Source: Linanthus parryae (lineage: Eukaryota; Streptophyta; Magnoliopsida; Ericales; Polemoniaceae). Taken from it: DNA of 64,000 nt. The notes beneath the pieces were generated by a model. It made no database searches. It was not told the origin of the DNA and was given only the letters and a program-made list of their open reading frames with translations. Position numbers and translations under genes: made by a program. Within the stretch, counting starts at the first letter, position 1. Each line of letters opens with the position of its first letter. Where the stretch lies: NCBI GenBank assembly GCA_023055425.1, contig JALGPY010000003.1, positions 54,669,891 through 54,733,890 on the forward strand, read 5' to 3'. Of this stretch, positions 42,934 to 54,453 are shown in pieces.

Positions 42934-44890
42934 GGCATTGCTCGTCCCGAGCAACCCCGCCTACACTAGCTTGTAATCATACATTTCTGCCCTCGTGAGA
43001 CCGGCTCTACCGTGCATACACTACCTTTGCATACCCTTTCGACCCGAACCTTTCAACCGGACGACTCGATAGAAAACTGACTCAGATAGAATGTACACAG
43101 ACTCAAACGACTCAAAACAGATTTATGACAAATTATTTTTTGGTGAGATTGGGCAATCTCAAAAACATAACCAGTGTGTCCTCGTGACCTCATCCTTTTC
43201 AGAATGTACTTACCTGCAAGCGATCGGCAAGTCTGAACAGATTTATATGGTGGATTTAAGCACTGGACCAAAGTACTATTACTTTTGTTATCAATCTGAG
43301 CAAATCCCTAGCTAACTTACCATCCGAGCTTTTTTCGAAAGGATCTATGTCTAATCAGGTAGGATATATATATGTATCAAGGTACGGCATAATCCTACTT
43401 GTTATGACATTCTCACAATTTACCAAACTCACACCCCTCACCGAGATCTCGAAAAACCGCCCGAAACACCTAAGTTCCTGCTTTCCAAATTCCTCTGTCC
43501 CCCGGTGTGTCTTCGCCGTGCTTGCGGCCACAAATGTGAAGTGCTGTAAATGTCTCGAAAATTGTGCCACTCACTCAGCTTTTTATTTAAATAACATAAA
43601 CGAACAACAAAACTAAAAACTAGAACATGGCTTTTTTTTTCTTTTTTATTTTTTTTATATTCTTTCTTTCTACTTTTCTTTTTTTTTCTTCTTTCTTTTC
43701 TATATATCTTTTTTTTTCTTTTTTTTTAATAATAATAATACGACCATATACATAAATACACGAATAACACAGTACTAAACTGACTAAAGCTGAGTGAGTG
43801 AAAATGAATCTCTGTCGTGGGGTACGTAAGATGTCCTCATGTGAAGTACCCCCACACTAATCCTGAAGCGCTGATCCTGTAGTCAAAATAATACTGTGCA
43901 GTCCCACCGAACCTCCTCATCACCAAAGATGTAGAAAAACGGCACAACCACCAATTAATCCTACAACCCCCCGGAACCCCGTTTTGTGCAAAAAGATGCT
44001 CGCACGCGACTAACTCCTCATGTGGTCACTATGTAATGCAGTGATCCACCTTCGCAAATTAATGCACTGTCGCCATTAACTCACCCTGTCCTTCCCTCGA
44101 AAAACGTGTCGATGTCAAAATTGTCCAAAACTGATAAATCATGAAGCTCTCCCATCTAAAACCCACCCTTCTCACTCCCTCTGTCATAACACGTAGAATA
44201 GCCAACTATCGACTGATGAAGGTCCAAAGAAGGCTGCCTAGGCTATAGTGGCTAAGAAGAAAGAGGGTAAATGGCTTCAAACGGGTTGACTAATTGGACC
44301 TAGGGGTAAGAAACAGGACGTGAGGTCCCTTGATAGCCAGTCACTCCACCGAAAAATGCGATGACCGTGACGCACCCGTGGGCGGGTTGTCGACTACCTA
44401 GATGACGGTGGTGTAGCAACTAGTCGGATTCTTAGCTCAGGTGATAATTACTTGCGAATTCCAAATATCACTGGCTCTCACCTATCTACTATACCTCGGT
44501 GCAAGTTTTCTTTTCTTTCAAAGGATTCAACCTCGATTTATTCACTGTTTCTGTTATCTCGATTGCCCTTTCTCAAAATTTTCTGATTTTTTTTAATTTT
44601 TTTTTTTCAAGTTTTTGAAAAAAATAAAATACTGCTGTCTGCGTATATACGCAGCAGCTGCGTATATAATATACGCAACCAGCAGTAAAAAAAAAATTAA
44701 TTTTTGATTTTTTTTTATATATACAATGCATGGCTAGAATGTTTGTGGTGGGTTGACTCAAATAACGAAAATATGCTGACTCAAATAACGAAAAATAAAA
44801 CTGCAAATAAACATGAGAAAACGTGCAGACTGGGTTAATGCAGACACGACTACCACCCCCACACTAAGAGGTGGCATGCCCTCATGGCAC
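42934..44890 (-). other. 3' non-coding region of the outer Athila element
   Basis: No coding similarity was seen. It holds a T-rich low-complexity stretch (43629-43735), two further polypurine-tract-like copies (43849-43859, 44856-44866), a perfect TGCGTATATACGCA at 44640-44653 and an elongated variant just after it. Confidence 0.65.
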
Positions 44891-46706
44891 TCACTCGTCC
44901 GGAAAAAATGTCGGGTCTGACCCGGTTTCCGAAGAACCGGATATGTTGCCCGGAGAGCTGCTGCCAGAGTCAGTCCTGTAGACGACCGGCCGACGTACTC
45001 GTGAACGAGGCCGGTAATCGGAGGACTGCGACTCTGATCCAGTCCAACTGCTAGGTGGCTGGGATCGCAATCTCGTCCTGCCACTCGAAGACTGCTGGGT
45101 ACGAGACCCAGTCTGACGACCCATGGGCTGCTGGGATCGTGTCCCAGGCTGACGTCTCTGCTGTCGCTCAGGTGGCGGAGATGGCTGAGTCGGGGGAGGT
45201 GGCTGAGTCAGGGGAGGCGGAGCGGAGGTATACTCGCTAGAGTCCCCCTCGTCCGACCAACTCGTGGTAAAGCTGCTGGAGTAGGTAGGAGGAAAATACA
45301 GCGGGAGTGGCGGTTCTCGGCCTGCGTGCTGAGCTGCCTAACGCTGCTCCTTTCGAATACTGGTAAAAGCAGCGTTATGGTCCTTCGCTATCTTGCTCTG
45401 AGTCCGTCGGGTATGTGTGACAGCCCTCCAAAGCTTGCCCGCTTTCGCGAGCAGTCTCTCCCCTACGGAGTTGTGTCCCCCGCGACACCCCTCAAATCCC
45501 TCGTCAACTCGGGGCAAACTACGTGGCGGAGCCGGTCTAGCTCTCGGGGTCGGGTCGGCCCGTGGGGCCGGCTCACCTCGCTCTCTGGCTGGCTGAGTAG
45601 GGGCATTCCTCTCACTACCTTGCCGACTCGACTTGGGACGGTCACTCTCTCGACTAGTACGGCATTGCCGAAGTCCGGTCGATGCCTGGCGACTGGTAGG
45701 TCTCTCCTGAGTCGACCTCCTCCTAGGGGCAGGGGCAGGGTCCTCCTCCATAATGTCGTCATCCTCGTCGAGGTCAACGACCGGCTCTGGTGGACCCGGG
45801 TTACGGGTCACTATCTTCCTATAAGTCCGCAGAAGGGGAGGCTCTAAGTCTCCCTCCAGGATCTCTAAGGGAACATCGAAATCCCGCGCCAATTTGGCGA
45901 TGAGGTTGGCATACCCCAACCCCTTATGACTAGCGGTCGCATTCCGTTCCTGCATGTAAACCCAGATGCGACGAGGAATGTTGACGTCTCGCCTGAGAAC
46001 CAAGCAGTATACCAAGAGGACATACTCATAATCTAGATGGGTAAAATGCTTGATCCCCACCACTCGGTTCACAACCCACTCGGCCCACCATCGTGGTGGT
46101 CCGGTAATAAAATGAGAGTGCAGTTTCATGCCTCTCTGCCCATCACCCCCTCTATCGAAGTGGGCCCCCGCGGCACCACTAGTCACAACCCGCAATAATA
46201 TCTGAATCGCTCGGCGGGTAATCCTCACACTCAGCATAGGCACAGGGGATATTCGTCAACGATATCCCGTATGCCTGGCGGATACTATCCACCGTCACTA
46301 ACATGAACCGCCTACGGCAGTACACCCAGCGGGGGTCACCGTTGGCCTCCCCGGCCCCCTTATGCATAAGGTTACTGTAAAACTCACGCACTAAGGAGGA
46401 GCTAGACACATCAGAAAACCCGTTCAAGGACTGTCCGAAAAGTTCCGGACGACTAGCAAACTGTGCCATCTCTGGAGGCATGCTAATGTGGTCGACCTCG
46501 AAACGGTAGTCCTTGGGAAGTTTATGACCCATTTTCGTCCCGGTCATGTAATAATAATGGGCATAGTGGTTTACGAAACGAAAACTGTCAAATTTACCCG
46601 CATGAATTGCCTCCTTTGGGTAGTCAGTAGGGAATTGGTCCCATTTCGGGTCAATAAACGGCACTCCGAACTCCATATCAGTCAGAAACCTCGAAAAACG
46701 TGCCAA
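44891..46706 (-). pseudogene. Athila third ORF ('putative plant transposon protein'-like), broken
   Basis: The frame begins at 46706 (MARFSRFLTDMEFGVPFIDP), with SSSLVREFYSNLMHKG and WVYCRRRFMLVTVDSIRQAYGI, a pattern known from the uncharacterised plant transposon-protein domain. Near 46200 it shifts into the 46243-45338 frame (WVVNRVVGIKHFTHLDYEYV, GLGYANLIAKLARDFDVPLE, then an acidic stretch and a long Arg/Pro/Ser-rich tail). A TAG at 45338-45340 is followed in the same frame by more Pro/Ser/Arg-rich sequence to TGA at 44891-44893. Originally about 600 residues. It sits where Athila elements carry an env-like ORF, but no signal or membrane segment is evident. Function unknown. Confidence 0.6.
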
Positions 46707-47738
46707 CTCGGGAATTGTGCAAAAATAGTGAAACGTGCACGTAACAAGTGTGTCTCAATAAATAGTCCACCTAGGAGCTACCAGAGGTCCACACGGCAAG
46801 TGCCGCTCCAAAATCAAAATTACCGAAAATAACGGACCCGACTACGGGTCGTGCCAAAACGGAAAATAAAGAGAGAGATGAAAATTTTCGACCTTCCCTA
46901 AACAGGGGTGAAGAATGCATATTCTGCCCGGAAAATCGCCGGAAAAGTCGCCGGTGGTCGCCGGAAAAGTCGCCGAAAAACAAAACTGCCCGGAATCAAA
47001 ATCCTAACCCGCCAAATCGAAGCTCTCGATCTCCTCTTTCAACTTCCCTTCTTCGGTTTTTGCTAGTTCTTGCTCTAACACCTTCGAATTGGCCCTTTTC
47101 CTCAAGAACACCTCATTCCTAGATCCGAATTTCCCGCTCGATTCTTGCTTGTTTCTGGATTTTGATGGGTGTTATTTGCTCCTTGCGACGAGGGGATTCC
47201 ATAAATGTGTTCGGAATTTGATTTGGAAGTCCGAGGCGAAACTTGTGTTCTTCAAGTGGAGAGAAAATGGAGGAAGAGAGAGAGAGAGGGAGGTCCAACA
47301 ATGGTGGCCGGCCTCCCTCCCTTTCCTTATAAACCCTAAATTTTTGAAAATGTCCAAAATACCCCTGGGATTTGAAAAAATTCCAATTTTTTTTCTTCTG
47401 TCTGCGTATATACGCAATCAGAAACTCAAAAAATCAAAAAAATAAAAGAAAATATCCCCTGGTTGCGTATATACGCAGGGTTGCGTATATACGCAACCAA
47501 CATTTTTTTTTCTCTCTTTCTGCCTCCGTTTTCCCGGTTCTGCCTGATTTCTATTTTGCTGCATCTGCACAAACTTAATTTCAAGTCAAAAACCCGCTCA
47601 TATCGCCTCTCTCAAAAATTCAGAACTGAATAAAATAACTGAATAAAATGACGAAAATAACTTAACTAACGATTACTTTGGGTTGCCTCCCAAACAGCGC
47701 TTTGTGATTTACGGTCGATGGCCCGACCTGGTTACCTC
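46707..47738 (-). other. Spacer between pol and third ORF of the outer Athila element
   Basis: Non-coding. It contains perfect TGCGTATATACGCA palindromes at 47403-47416, 47464-47477 and 47482-47495, the same motif as in the LTRs, plus a CT-rich leader-like stretch near 47020-47130 on the plus strand. It could act as an internal promoter or leader for the third ORF; that is inference. Confidence 0.55.
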
Positions 47739-48826
47739 TCACGGGTCATCAAAATAGACCGGGTCTATTTTGACGACTTCGGAGGTCTCGAGATATGGCT
47801 TGATCCGATTCCCGTTCACCCTGAAACTGGAATTATCTTTTGGATTCTCCAGCTCGAATGCTCCCCATGCAAAAATCTGCTTGATGATGAACGGGCCCGA
47901 CCAACGAGACCTCAGTTTTCCCGGAAAGAACCGCATCCGGGTATTGTAGAGAAGCACTTTATCTCCTTCGTTAAACTGCTTTGGCGTGATGCGCTGATCA
48001 TGCCACTTCTTTGTCTTCTCTTTGTAAATTTTGGCGCTCTCAAAAGCCGTTCTGCGGAACTCCTCCAATTCCAGCAGCGCCATCTTTCTCTTATCTCCCG
48101 CCAGATTCCGATCCAAGTTGAGCAGCTTGATGGCCCAATACGCTTTGTGCTCCAATTCCACCGGTAAGTGGCACGCTTTCCCAAACACGAGCTGGTATGG
48201 CGACATGCCCAACGGTGTTTTGAAAGCAGTCCTGTAGGCCCAGAGCGCATCGTCCAGTCTGATGGACCAATCCTTTCGGCCCATATTCACCGTTTTCTCG
48301 AGTATGCTTTTGATCTCTCGGTTCGAAACCTCGGCTTGCCCGTTTGTCTGCGGATGGTAGGGTAACGAGACCTTGTGAACTGACACGCCGTACTGTTTCA
48401 GAACTTTTGCAAAAACTCGATTGATGAAGTGTGAGCCCTCGTCACTGATCATTGCCCTGGGAGTTCCGAAACGAGTAAAAATGATACGTTTCAGAAACGC
48501 TCAACGGTAGCTGCATCATTTTTCTGACACGCGATCGCCTCGATCCACTTAGTCACATAGTCCACTTCCAGCAGAATGTAGAGGTTACCCATGGAAGACG
48601 GGAACGACCCCATAAAGTCAATACCCCATACATCGAAAGGTTCTACTTCCTGCCACACGGTCATCGGCATCTCGTCCCGGTGTGACGTGTTCCCTGTTCT
48701 CTGGCATCTATCACATCCCTGCACATAGTCGTGACAATCTTTAAATATTGTTGGCCATAAAATCCCGGACTGTAGTATTTTATGAGCTGTTCGCGTTCCA
48801 CCAAAATGACCCCCACACTATGATGA
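47739..48826 (-). pseudogene. Athila integrase, DDE residues present, frame broken
   Basis: The zinc finger is split by a stop at about 48818 (CHSS, stop, then GGHFGGTRTAHK), followed by CDRCQRTG. The first catalytic Asp lies in VWGIDFMGSFPSS (48491-48724 frame). After a frameshift near 48480 come the second Asp in [11 protein letters not shown] and Glu in [14 protein letters not shown] (47739-48452 frame). Further conserved text is [20 protein letters not shown] and KWHDQRI. The C-terminal part [16 protein letters not shown] is complete. Confidence 0.85.
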
Positions 48827-50513
48827 GTGGCAATGTCTGATTACGTTCCAGGCCTCGTGGGTCGGAATGCACCTTATCAGGATGTTGTCGGCCCCCTGTT
48901 TGAATAGGTACGGGTCATCCCAGAAATATTGTCGGCTTTCGGAAACGAACCGCTTTCGTTGAGACTGGGTAAGATCCTCGGGAAGCGTGCCAGTTACCAG
49001 GTAATTGGCTATGGCATAGTACCATGGTCTCCCGTTTTTCACTGCCATGATGTGCTCGTCCGGGAAGTTTTCCTTGATCGGTACCGGGTCCACCTTAACA
49101 TTCTCAAGCCTGGATAGGTGATCCGCTACTACGTTCTCAACTCCCTTCTTGTCCCGGATTTCCACGTCGAATTCCTGCATCAGTAGTACCCACCTCAACA
49201 GCCTCGGTCTTGCGTCCTTCTTGTCCAGCAGGTATTTCAGGGCACTATGGTCGGTAAAAACGATAACTTTTGATCCGACCAAATACGGCCTGAATTTGTC
49301 CAGGGCATACACCACAGCAAGCAGCTCCTTTTCTGTCGTGCCATAATTGAGCTGGGCATCGTTGAGTACCCGGCTCGCATAATATATCACGTAGCAGACT
49401 TTATCTTTTCGCTGCCCCAAAACTGCACCGATTGCGTAATCGCTGGCGTCACACATCAGCTCAAATGGGAGTGACCGATCCGGCATAGTAATAACCGGGG
49501 TTGTGGTCAGCTTCTCTTTTAAATGGTCAAAAGCCTGCCGACATGCTGCATCAAAATCAAAGGGTACGTCTTTTCCGAGTAAAGCGCAGAGTGGCTTTGT
49601 GATCTTGGAAAAGTCTTTGATGAACCTCCGGTAAAATCCTGCATGTCCCAGAAAACTCTTGATCGCCTTTACGTTTGTCGGGTATGGAAGCTGTTTTATC
49701 ACCTCGATCTTGGCCCTGTCGACCTCGAGTCCCTTGCTGGAAATTCTGTGACCCAGCACGATCCCCTCGGTGACCATAAAGTGACACTTTTCCCAATTTA
49801 GCACCAAATTCGCCTTTTTGCATCGGACCAGAACCTGACCCAGATGGTGCAGGCAGTCATCGAAACTGTCCCCGAATAGTGAAAAGTCGTCCATAAAGAC
49901 CTCCAGATTTTTCTCGATCATGTCGGAAAATATCGCCATCATGCATCTCTGGAACGTGGTTGGAGCGTTACACAACCCGAACGGCATGCGCCGGAATGCG
50001 AACGTACCGTACGGGCAGGTAAACGTTGTCTTTTCCTGATCTTCCGGGGCTATTCAAATCTGGTTGTACCCGGAGAACCCGTCCACAAAACAGTAATAAG
50101 CGTGGTGGGCGAGCCTTTCCAGCATCTGGTCCATGAATGGTAACGGGAAGTGGTCTTTCAGTGTTACGTCGTTTAGCCTCCGATAGTCCATACAGATCCG
50201 CCAGCCTGTAACGGTGCGCTGCGCAATCTGTTCCTGGTCATTATTCTGCACCACCGTAATACCCCCCCTTTTTGGGCACGCACTGGACCGGGCTGATCCA
50301 CGTGCTGTCAGATATGGGGTATATGATTCCCGCTTCCAACCACTTCATGACCTCTTTTCGCACAACATCTTTCATGTTCGGATTCAGTCGCCGCTGGGGC
50401 TGAATCACCGGTTTCTTGCCTTCCTCAATTCGGATCTTGTGCATGCAATAGGAGGGGCTGATCCCCTTGATATCTGCAATCGTCCAGGCGATTGCTTCCT
50501 TATGCTCTCGCAA
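48827..50513 (-). pseudogene. Athila reverse transcriptase and RNase H, frame broken
   Basis: RT starts near 50513 (IKGISPSYCMHKIRIEEG, PVIQPQRRLNPNMKDVVRKE). It shifts near 50250 to a frame with WRICMDYRRLNDVTLKDHFP, has a TGA at 50054-50056, and continues through [16 protein letters not shown] with the catalytic FMDDFSLFG intact (about 49890). Then come [18 protein letters not shown] and RNase H with [34 protein letters not shown] and [11 protein letters not shown]. Everything from MPFGL to the integrase stop is one open frame of 389 codons. Confidence 0.87.
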
Positions 50514-50540
50514 TACCTCCAGCAGTTTCTGCTCCTGTTC

Positions 50541-51470
50541 CTAAGATAGACGGGACGAAACAATTACGGGCAGAGTACTATTATCACCAATATACGCATA
50601 CCTGAGATGGCTCGGGAGCAGTTTCAGCTCCAGCGCGGGTGGCTCCTTGAGTGATGGGACCAGAATCATCTTTTGCCCGCCGTTTTCGTCCCGGTGCAAA
50701 GTGGTCCAGTCTTCGGCTCTCATGGCGTGCTCGCACCGAGTCTTCTCCTTTTCTTCTCCGTACATGCTATCGATCTCTTCCCACAATTGGTCCATATCCT
50801 CGTTCTCCCAGCCTTCGTCAACCATGTCTATGGCAAAGATGTCCTCGTGGTCTTAATAATTTGGCAGTTGCAGATTTTTGAAAATGTTGAATTTCACCTT
50901 GTCCTCATTAATCTGCATGGTCAGCTCCCCGCTCTTGCAGTTTATCATAGCTTCGCCCGTGGCCAAAAACGGCCTGCCAAGTATGAGCGGTACCTCCCAT
51001 GCCTCCATGTCCAGGATAACGAAATCTTCCGGTAAAATCAGCTCGCCGACTTTGACCAGAATATCCTCGATAACCCCATAAGCCTGTTTTACGGACCTGT
51101 TTGCCATCTGCAGCATGATTCTGGTGGGCCGGGGTTCACCGACTTTCAAATTCTGAAAATCGTTAATGGCATCAGGTTGATGCTGGCCCCTAGGTCACAC
51201 AGAGCCTTTCCTGTGTAAGCGTTACCTAGGGTGACCGGTATAACAAAACTGCCAGGATCCTTTCTTTTCCTCGGTAGCCCATTCTTCACACAGTTGCTCA
51301 CTTCTGCCGTCAGGTTTATGGTCTCGAAATCGCTCATCCGCCTCCTCCCATAAAGAATGTCCTTGAGAAATTTGGCATAAGTGGGCATCTTAGCCAAAGC
51401 CTCGGCAAAAGGTATGTTGATCTGCAGCTGTTTGAACATCTCGAGAAACCTGGCGTAGTCCTTGCTGTCG
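50541..51470 (-). pseudogene. Athila aspartic protease region
   Basis: FKQLQINIPFAEALAKMPTY leads into ALCDLGASINLMPLTIF, the D-L-G-A-S active site of Athila proteases. After a frameshift at about 51148 comes LILPEDFVILDMEAWEVPLI and LGRPFLATGEAMINCKSGE. A stop at about 50853 separates the acidic protease-RT linker (50541-50825). Confidence 0.8.
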
Positions 51471-53142
51471 TCCTCTTTCGTGTCCTCAAGGGGTATGGCA
51501 CCTTCTTGGAGACAGGTACCGTATCTGCGTCTGTCTCGTTCTGCGTTGCATCCTGCTCAACCGAGCCCTTCGGATGGGGGCGGTCGACTGTGCTGTTATC
51601 CTGGCCCGACAAGTTGCGTTCTACTTCTTTCGAATTTTCTGCGCGAGCGTGGCTAGGATACGGTGGATCCTGCAGTGCCAATCCACTCCGAGTGGAGATA
51701 GCATTGATCTGAGCCCGTGGATTATTTACTGTATTCGAGGGTAGGTTTCCTGGCTGTCTCTCCGTTAGCTGCTGTGCTAACTGTCCCACTTGTACTTCCA
51801 AAGCGCGCAGTGACGTTTTGGTTGTCTGCATGTATGCTGTCAGGGCGTCCATATGTTTGAACCGGGACTCCATGGTCTGAAACATGGACTCGATCTTCTT
51901 CATCTGAGGGTCGTACTACTGTGCAGATGGGCCCGGCTGAACCTGCTGTGTCGGTGCAGCCTGCTGGGCTGGTGGCCTGTGCTCGAACCCCGGTGCATAA
52001 ACTGCGGCATTCGGGTTTCCGTACCGGAACCCGGGATGGTCTCTCGTACCCGGTCGGTACCGGCTCGGGTCCCACTGCTGATGTACGTAATTGGTGTCTT
52101 CGGTCCTCAGTTCCTCAATGGTTGTGTCCAAATCAGGTTCTCCGACTGCTGCAACAGTCTTCTTATCCGGGTAGACTTTCTTGACCAATTCATGAACGAT
52201 CTTGGCCAGGTTGTCTATCTGGTCATCTTCTGCTGGTTCGGCTCTGGCCGTCATCCTGCGATCGTCAAACAGTCGGGTGTCCTGCTTGGCTAACTGCTTC
52301 ATCAGGTCATATGCACCATCTTTGTCCACATGATACAAGAAGTTTCCCCCGGCCTCTCTGTCAATCCTGTCGGCATTCTCCCTGTCTAGGGTGTGGTAGA
52401 AAACCTGCAGGATCTTTGCATCTCCAAAACCGTGGTTCGGGCATCTTTTCACCAATCTAATGAGCCTGTCCCATGCGTCTACCACCGTCTCCCCCATCTT
52501 CTGTTTGAATGACAGAATCTCACTCTGTAACTGAATGACTCGGGAGGCGGGATAAAATTTTGCCAGAAAATCCGTGACACACTCCTCCCATTTGGTGATG
52601 GATCTGGGTGGTCATGATTCGAGCCAGTCTTTGGCCGCTCCGAAATATGGGAATAAGATCAGCATAAGTGCCTCTGCTTCTACCCCTTTGTATCGGACCT
52701 TGTTGCAGTAATCCTCGAATTTACCGATAAAATCGTTCGGGTCATCGTCGGCCTTGCCATGAAACGGGCAGAGAGTCTGTACCGTCTGGATGGTGGATGG
52801 TTTGATGCCAAAGTGCTCGGCGGTGATCTCGGGCACCACAATAGCTCGTTCATGCCCCCCGGTGGGGACTTCGAAATTTTCCACCAACGCCTTCGCAGAT
52901 CGGTTATATGTTCTCTGGTTGCTTCGGGCAGCAAGTCCCGTTGTGACAAGTTCTTCGATGTACCGAGCCATCTGGGCTGGGGTACGTGTCTCTCGTTCCT
53001 GCCCACCGGCTGCAGGGTTTTCGGGAGTATCTCTCTGGTTGGTTGCCATTCTGCTTTCTCGGTTTCTGCGGTTCTGTTCGGTGTACAGCTTTTCTGGGTT
53101 GTTGAGTGGTGGTACCAAATCGCGAGGCAATCTGGGCATCAA
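51471..53142 (-). pseudogene. Athila gag, broken
   Basis: It starts near 53142 (MMPRLPRDLVPPLNNPEKLY). The Retrotrans_gag core runs through FHGKADDDPNDFIGKFEDYC and LFPYFGAAKDWL, shifts near 52615, continues TKWEECVTDFLAKFYPASR, then GETVVDAWDRLIRLVKRCPN and HTLDRENADRIDREAGGNF (51916-52497). After a stop at 51916 the coiled 51334-51903 part follows (FQTMESRFKHMDALTAYMQ, LRALEVQVGQLAQQL). This order is typical of Athila gag. Confidence 0.82.
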
Positions 53143-53260
53143 CTGAACAGTCCTGAAAACGCAGATTCAAAAAGGCAGTGAGATAAAAAAAAAAAAGAAA
53201 CTGAAAAATAAACAAAAAACTCTGAAAACTAATTCAGACAAGTAAATAGACCCTAAAAAG

Positions 53261-53278
53261 TCCCCGACAACGGCGCCA
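53261..53278 (-). other. Primer binding site of the outer Athila element
   Basis: On the minus strand it reads TGGCGCCGTTGTCGGGGA, one base different from the nested element's site. It lies six bases after the LTR end. Confidence 0.85.
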
Positions 53279-54237
53279 AAAACTTGATGCGCAAAATACA
53301 GGCTATTCGCAAGTATACAAAATCAAGTAATATCGGGTGTATTTCAACTCGGGTTGTCGATCCCACAAAGACTTTTTCGTGTTTTCTCACGTAGTCAGTT
53401 TTAGTTAACCGAGTGTAGTAACGAGGAGGAGTTGATTGTGATTGCAGTTTACTAAACTAAAAACAGAAATAAAAACGAAAACGTAGATATTTTTTGTGAC
53501 GTTTTCTGAAATAAGCTGAATCGGTTGTTACTATAATAGATGGGAACTAGGCTCCAGGATCTCCTAGGGTTTCTGCAGATTTTAGTTTTACGTTTGATTA
53601 TGAAAACACTCAGCAGTTTTGGTATCTGTGCAACGTACCGGTTGTGCAGTGACTTTTCAGCTTCCACACGTAATCCCGATCCTGCAGACATTCGGATTCT
53701 TGTTAAGCTGTCTAAGTCTGCAGTCTCGATCTAATCTTGCTAGGGTTTCTAACCTGTCCGAATGGCCCGGGTCAAATTCTCTAACAGTCGGTCTCACGTT
53801 TTTCGGTGCTAGCCCTATCTCCCTTTCTCTGGTCGGTCTATCAGGGTAAGGTACTAAATGCTGACTTTTCTTCCTAACCCTAACCTGACGTTTTCACCTA
53901 CAGGCTCGGGTCTATAGCAATTCTGGGTGATCAATCCTATCATGCATATATGAGAATAGTCAGAATAACAGATACAACTTGCTGAATTAAGATAACAATC
54001 ATGAATCCATAATCAAAGTAGTCATAAAATCTGGATACGAGGTTCACCGAGAACCTAGGTAAGAAATTTAGCTAGGAATAGACATAATACTAAACACAGT
54101 TTCTGAATATAAAGAGAGAGAATGAAATCAAACTAAGTCTTTGAATCTCGAATCGCTCTTCCGTGCTCTCCGGGGATGCTCTGACTTGTCCTTCGGTTGT
54201 GCTGAGTATTGTGTGTCAAAACGAGTCTGGACGAGTC

Positions 54238-54246
54238 TTTAAATAG
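54238..54246 (-). promoter_or_regulatory. Candidate TATA box of the outer Athila LTR
   Basis: TATTTAAAG on the minus strand, conserved in both LTRs, with GA/CT-balanced leader sequence after it. It lies 85-215 bp downstream of the TGCGTATATACGCA palindromes, which would therefore fall in the upstream control region. Confidence 0.5.
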
Positions 54247-54329
54247 TGCTGTTTTTCCCAAAAACGTGTGCGCATGAAATTACGAAAACTGCCATCGGTC
54301 CACCGACTTTGGAAAAAAGTCAAACTGGT

Positions 54330-54453
54330 TGCGTATATACGCAAGGGTTGCGTATATACGCAACCAGGGGCCCACAAACCACCCACCACCACCTCCCTGC
54401 CTGCGTATATACGCAAGGCTTGCGTATATACGCAGCCCTTGTGTATATACGCA
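54330..54453. repeat. Palindrome cluster TGCGTATATACGCA in the 5' LTR
   Basis: Perfect copies at 54330-54343, 54349-54362, 54402-54415 and 54421-54434, plus TGTGTATATACGCA at 54440-54453. The last three are 19 bp apart, one unit fewer than in the 3' LTR. Confidence 0.9.

Noticed and set aside
45326..45847. 173-codon plus-strand frame
   Set aside because: It is antisense to the GC-rich Arg/Pro tail of the Athila third ORF, where stops are rare by composition.
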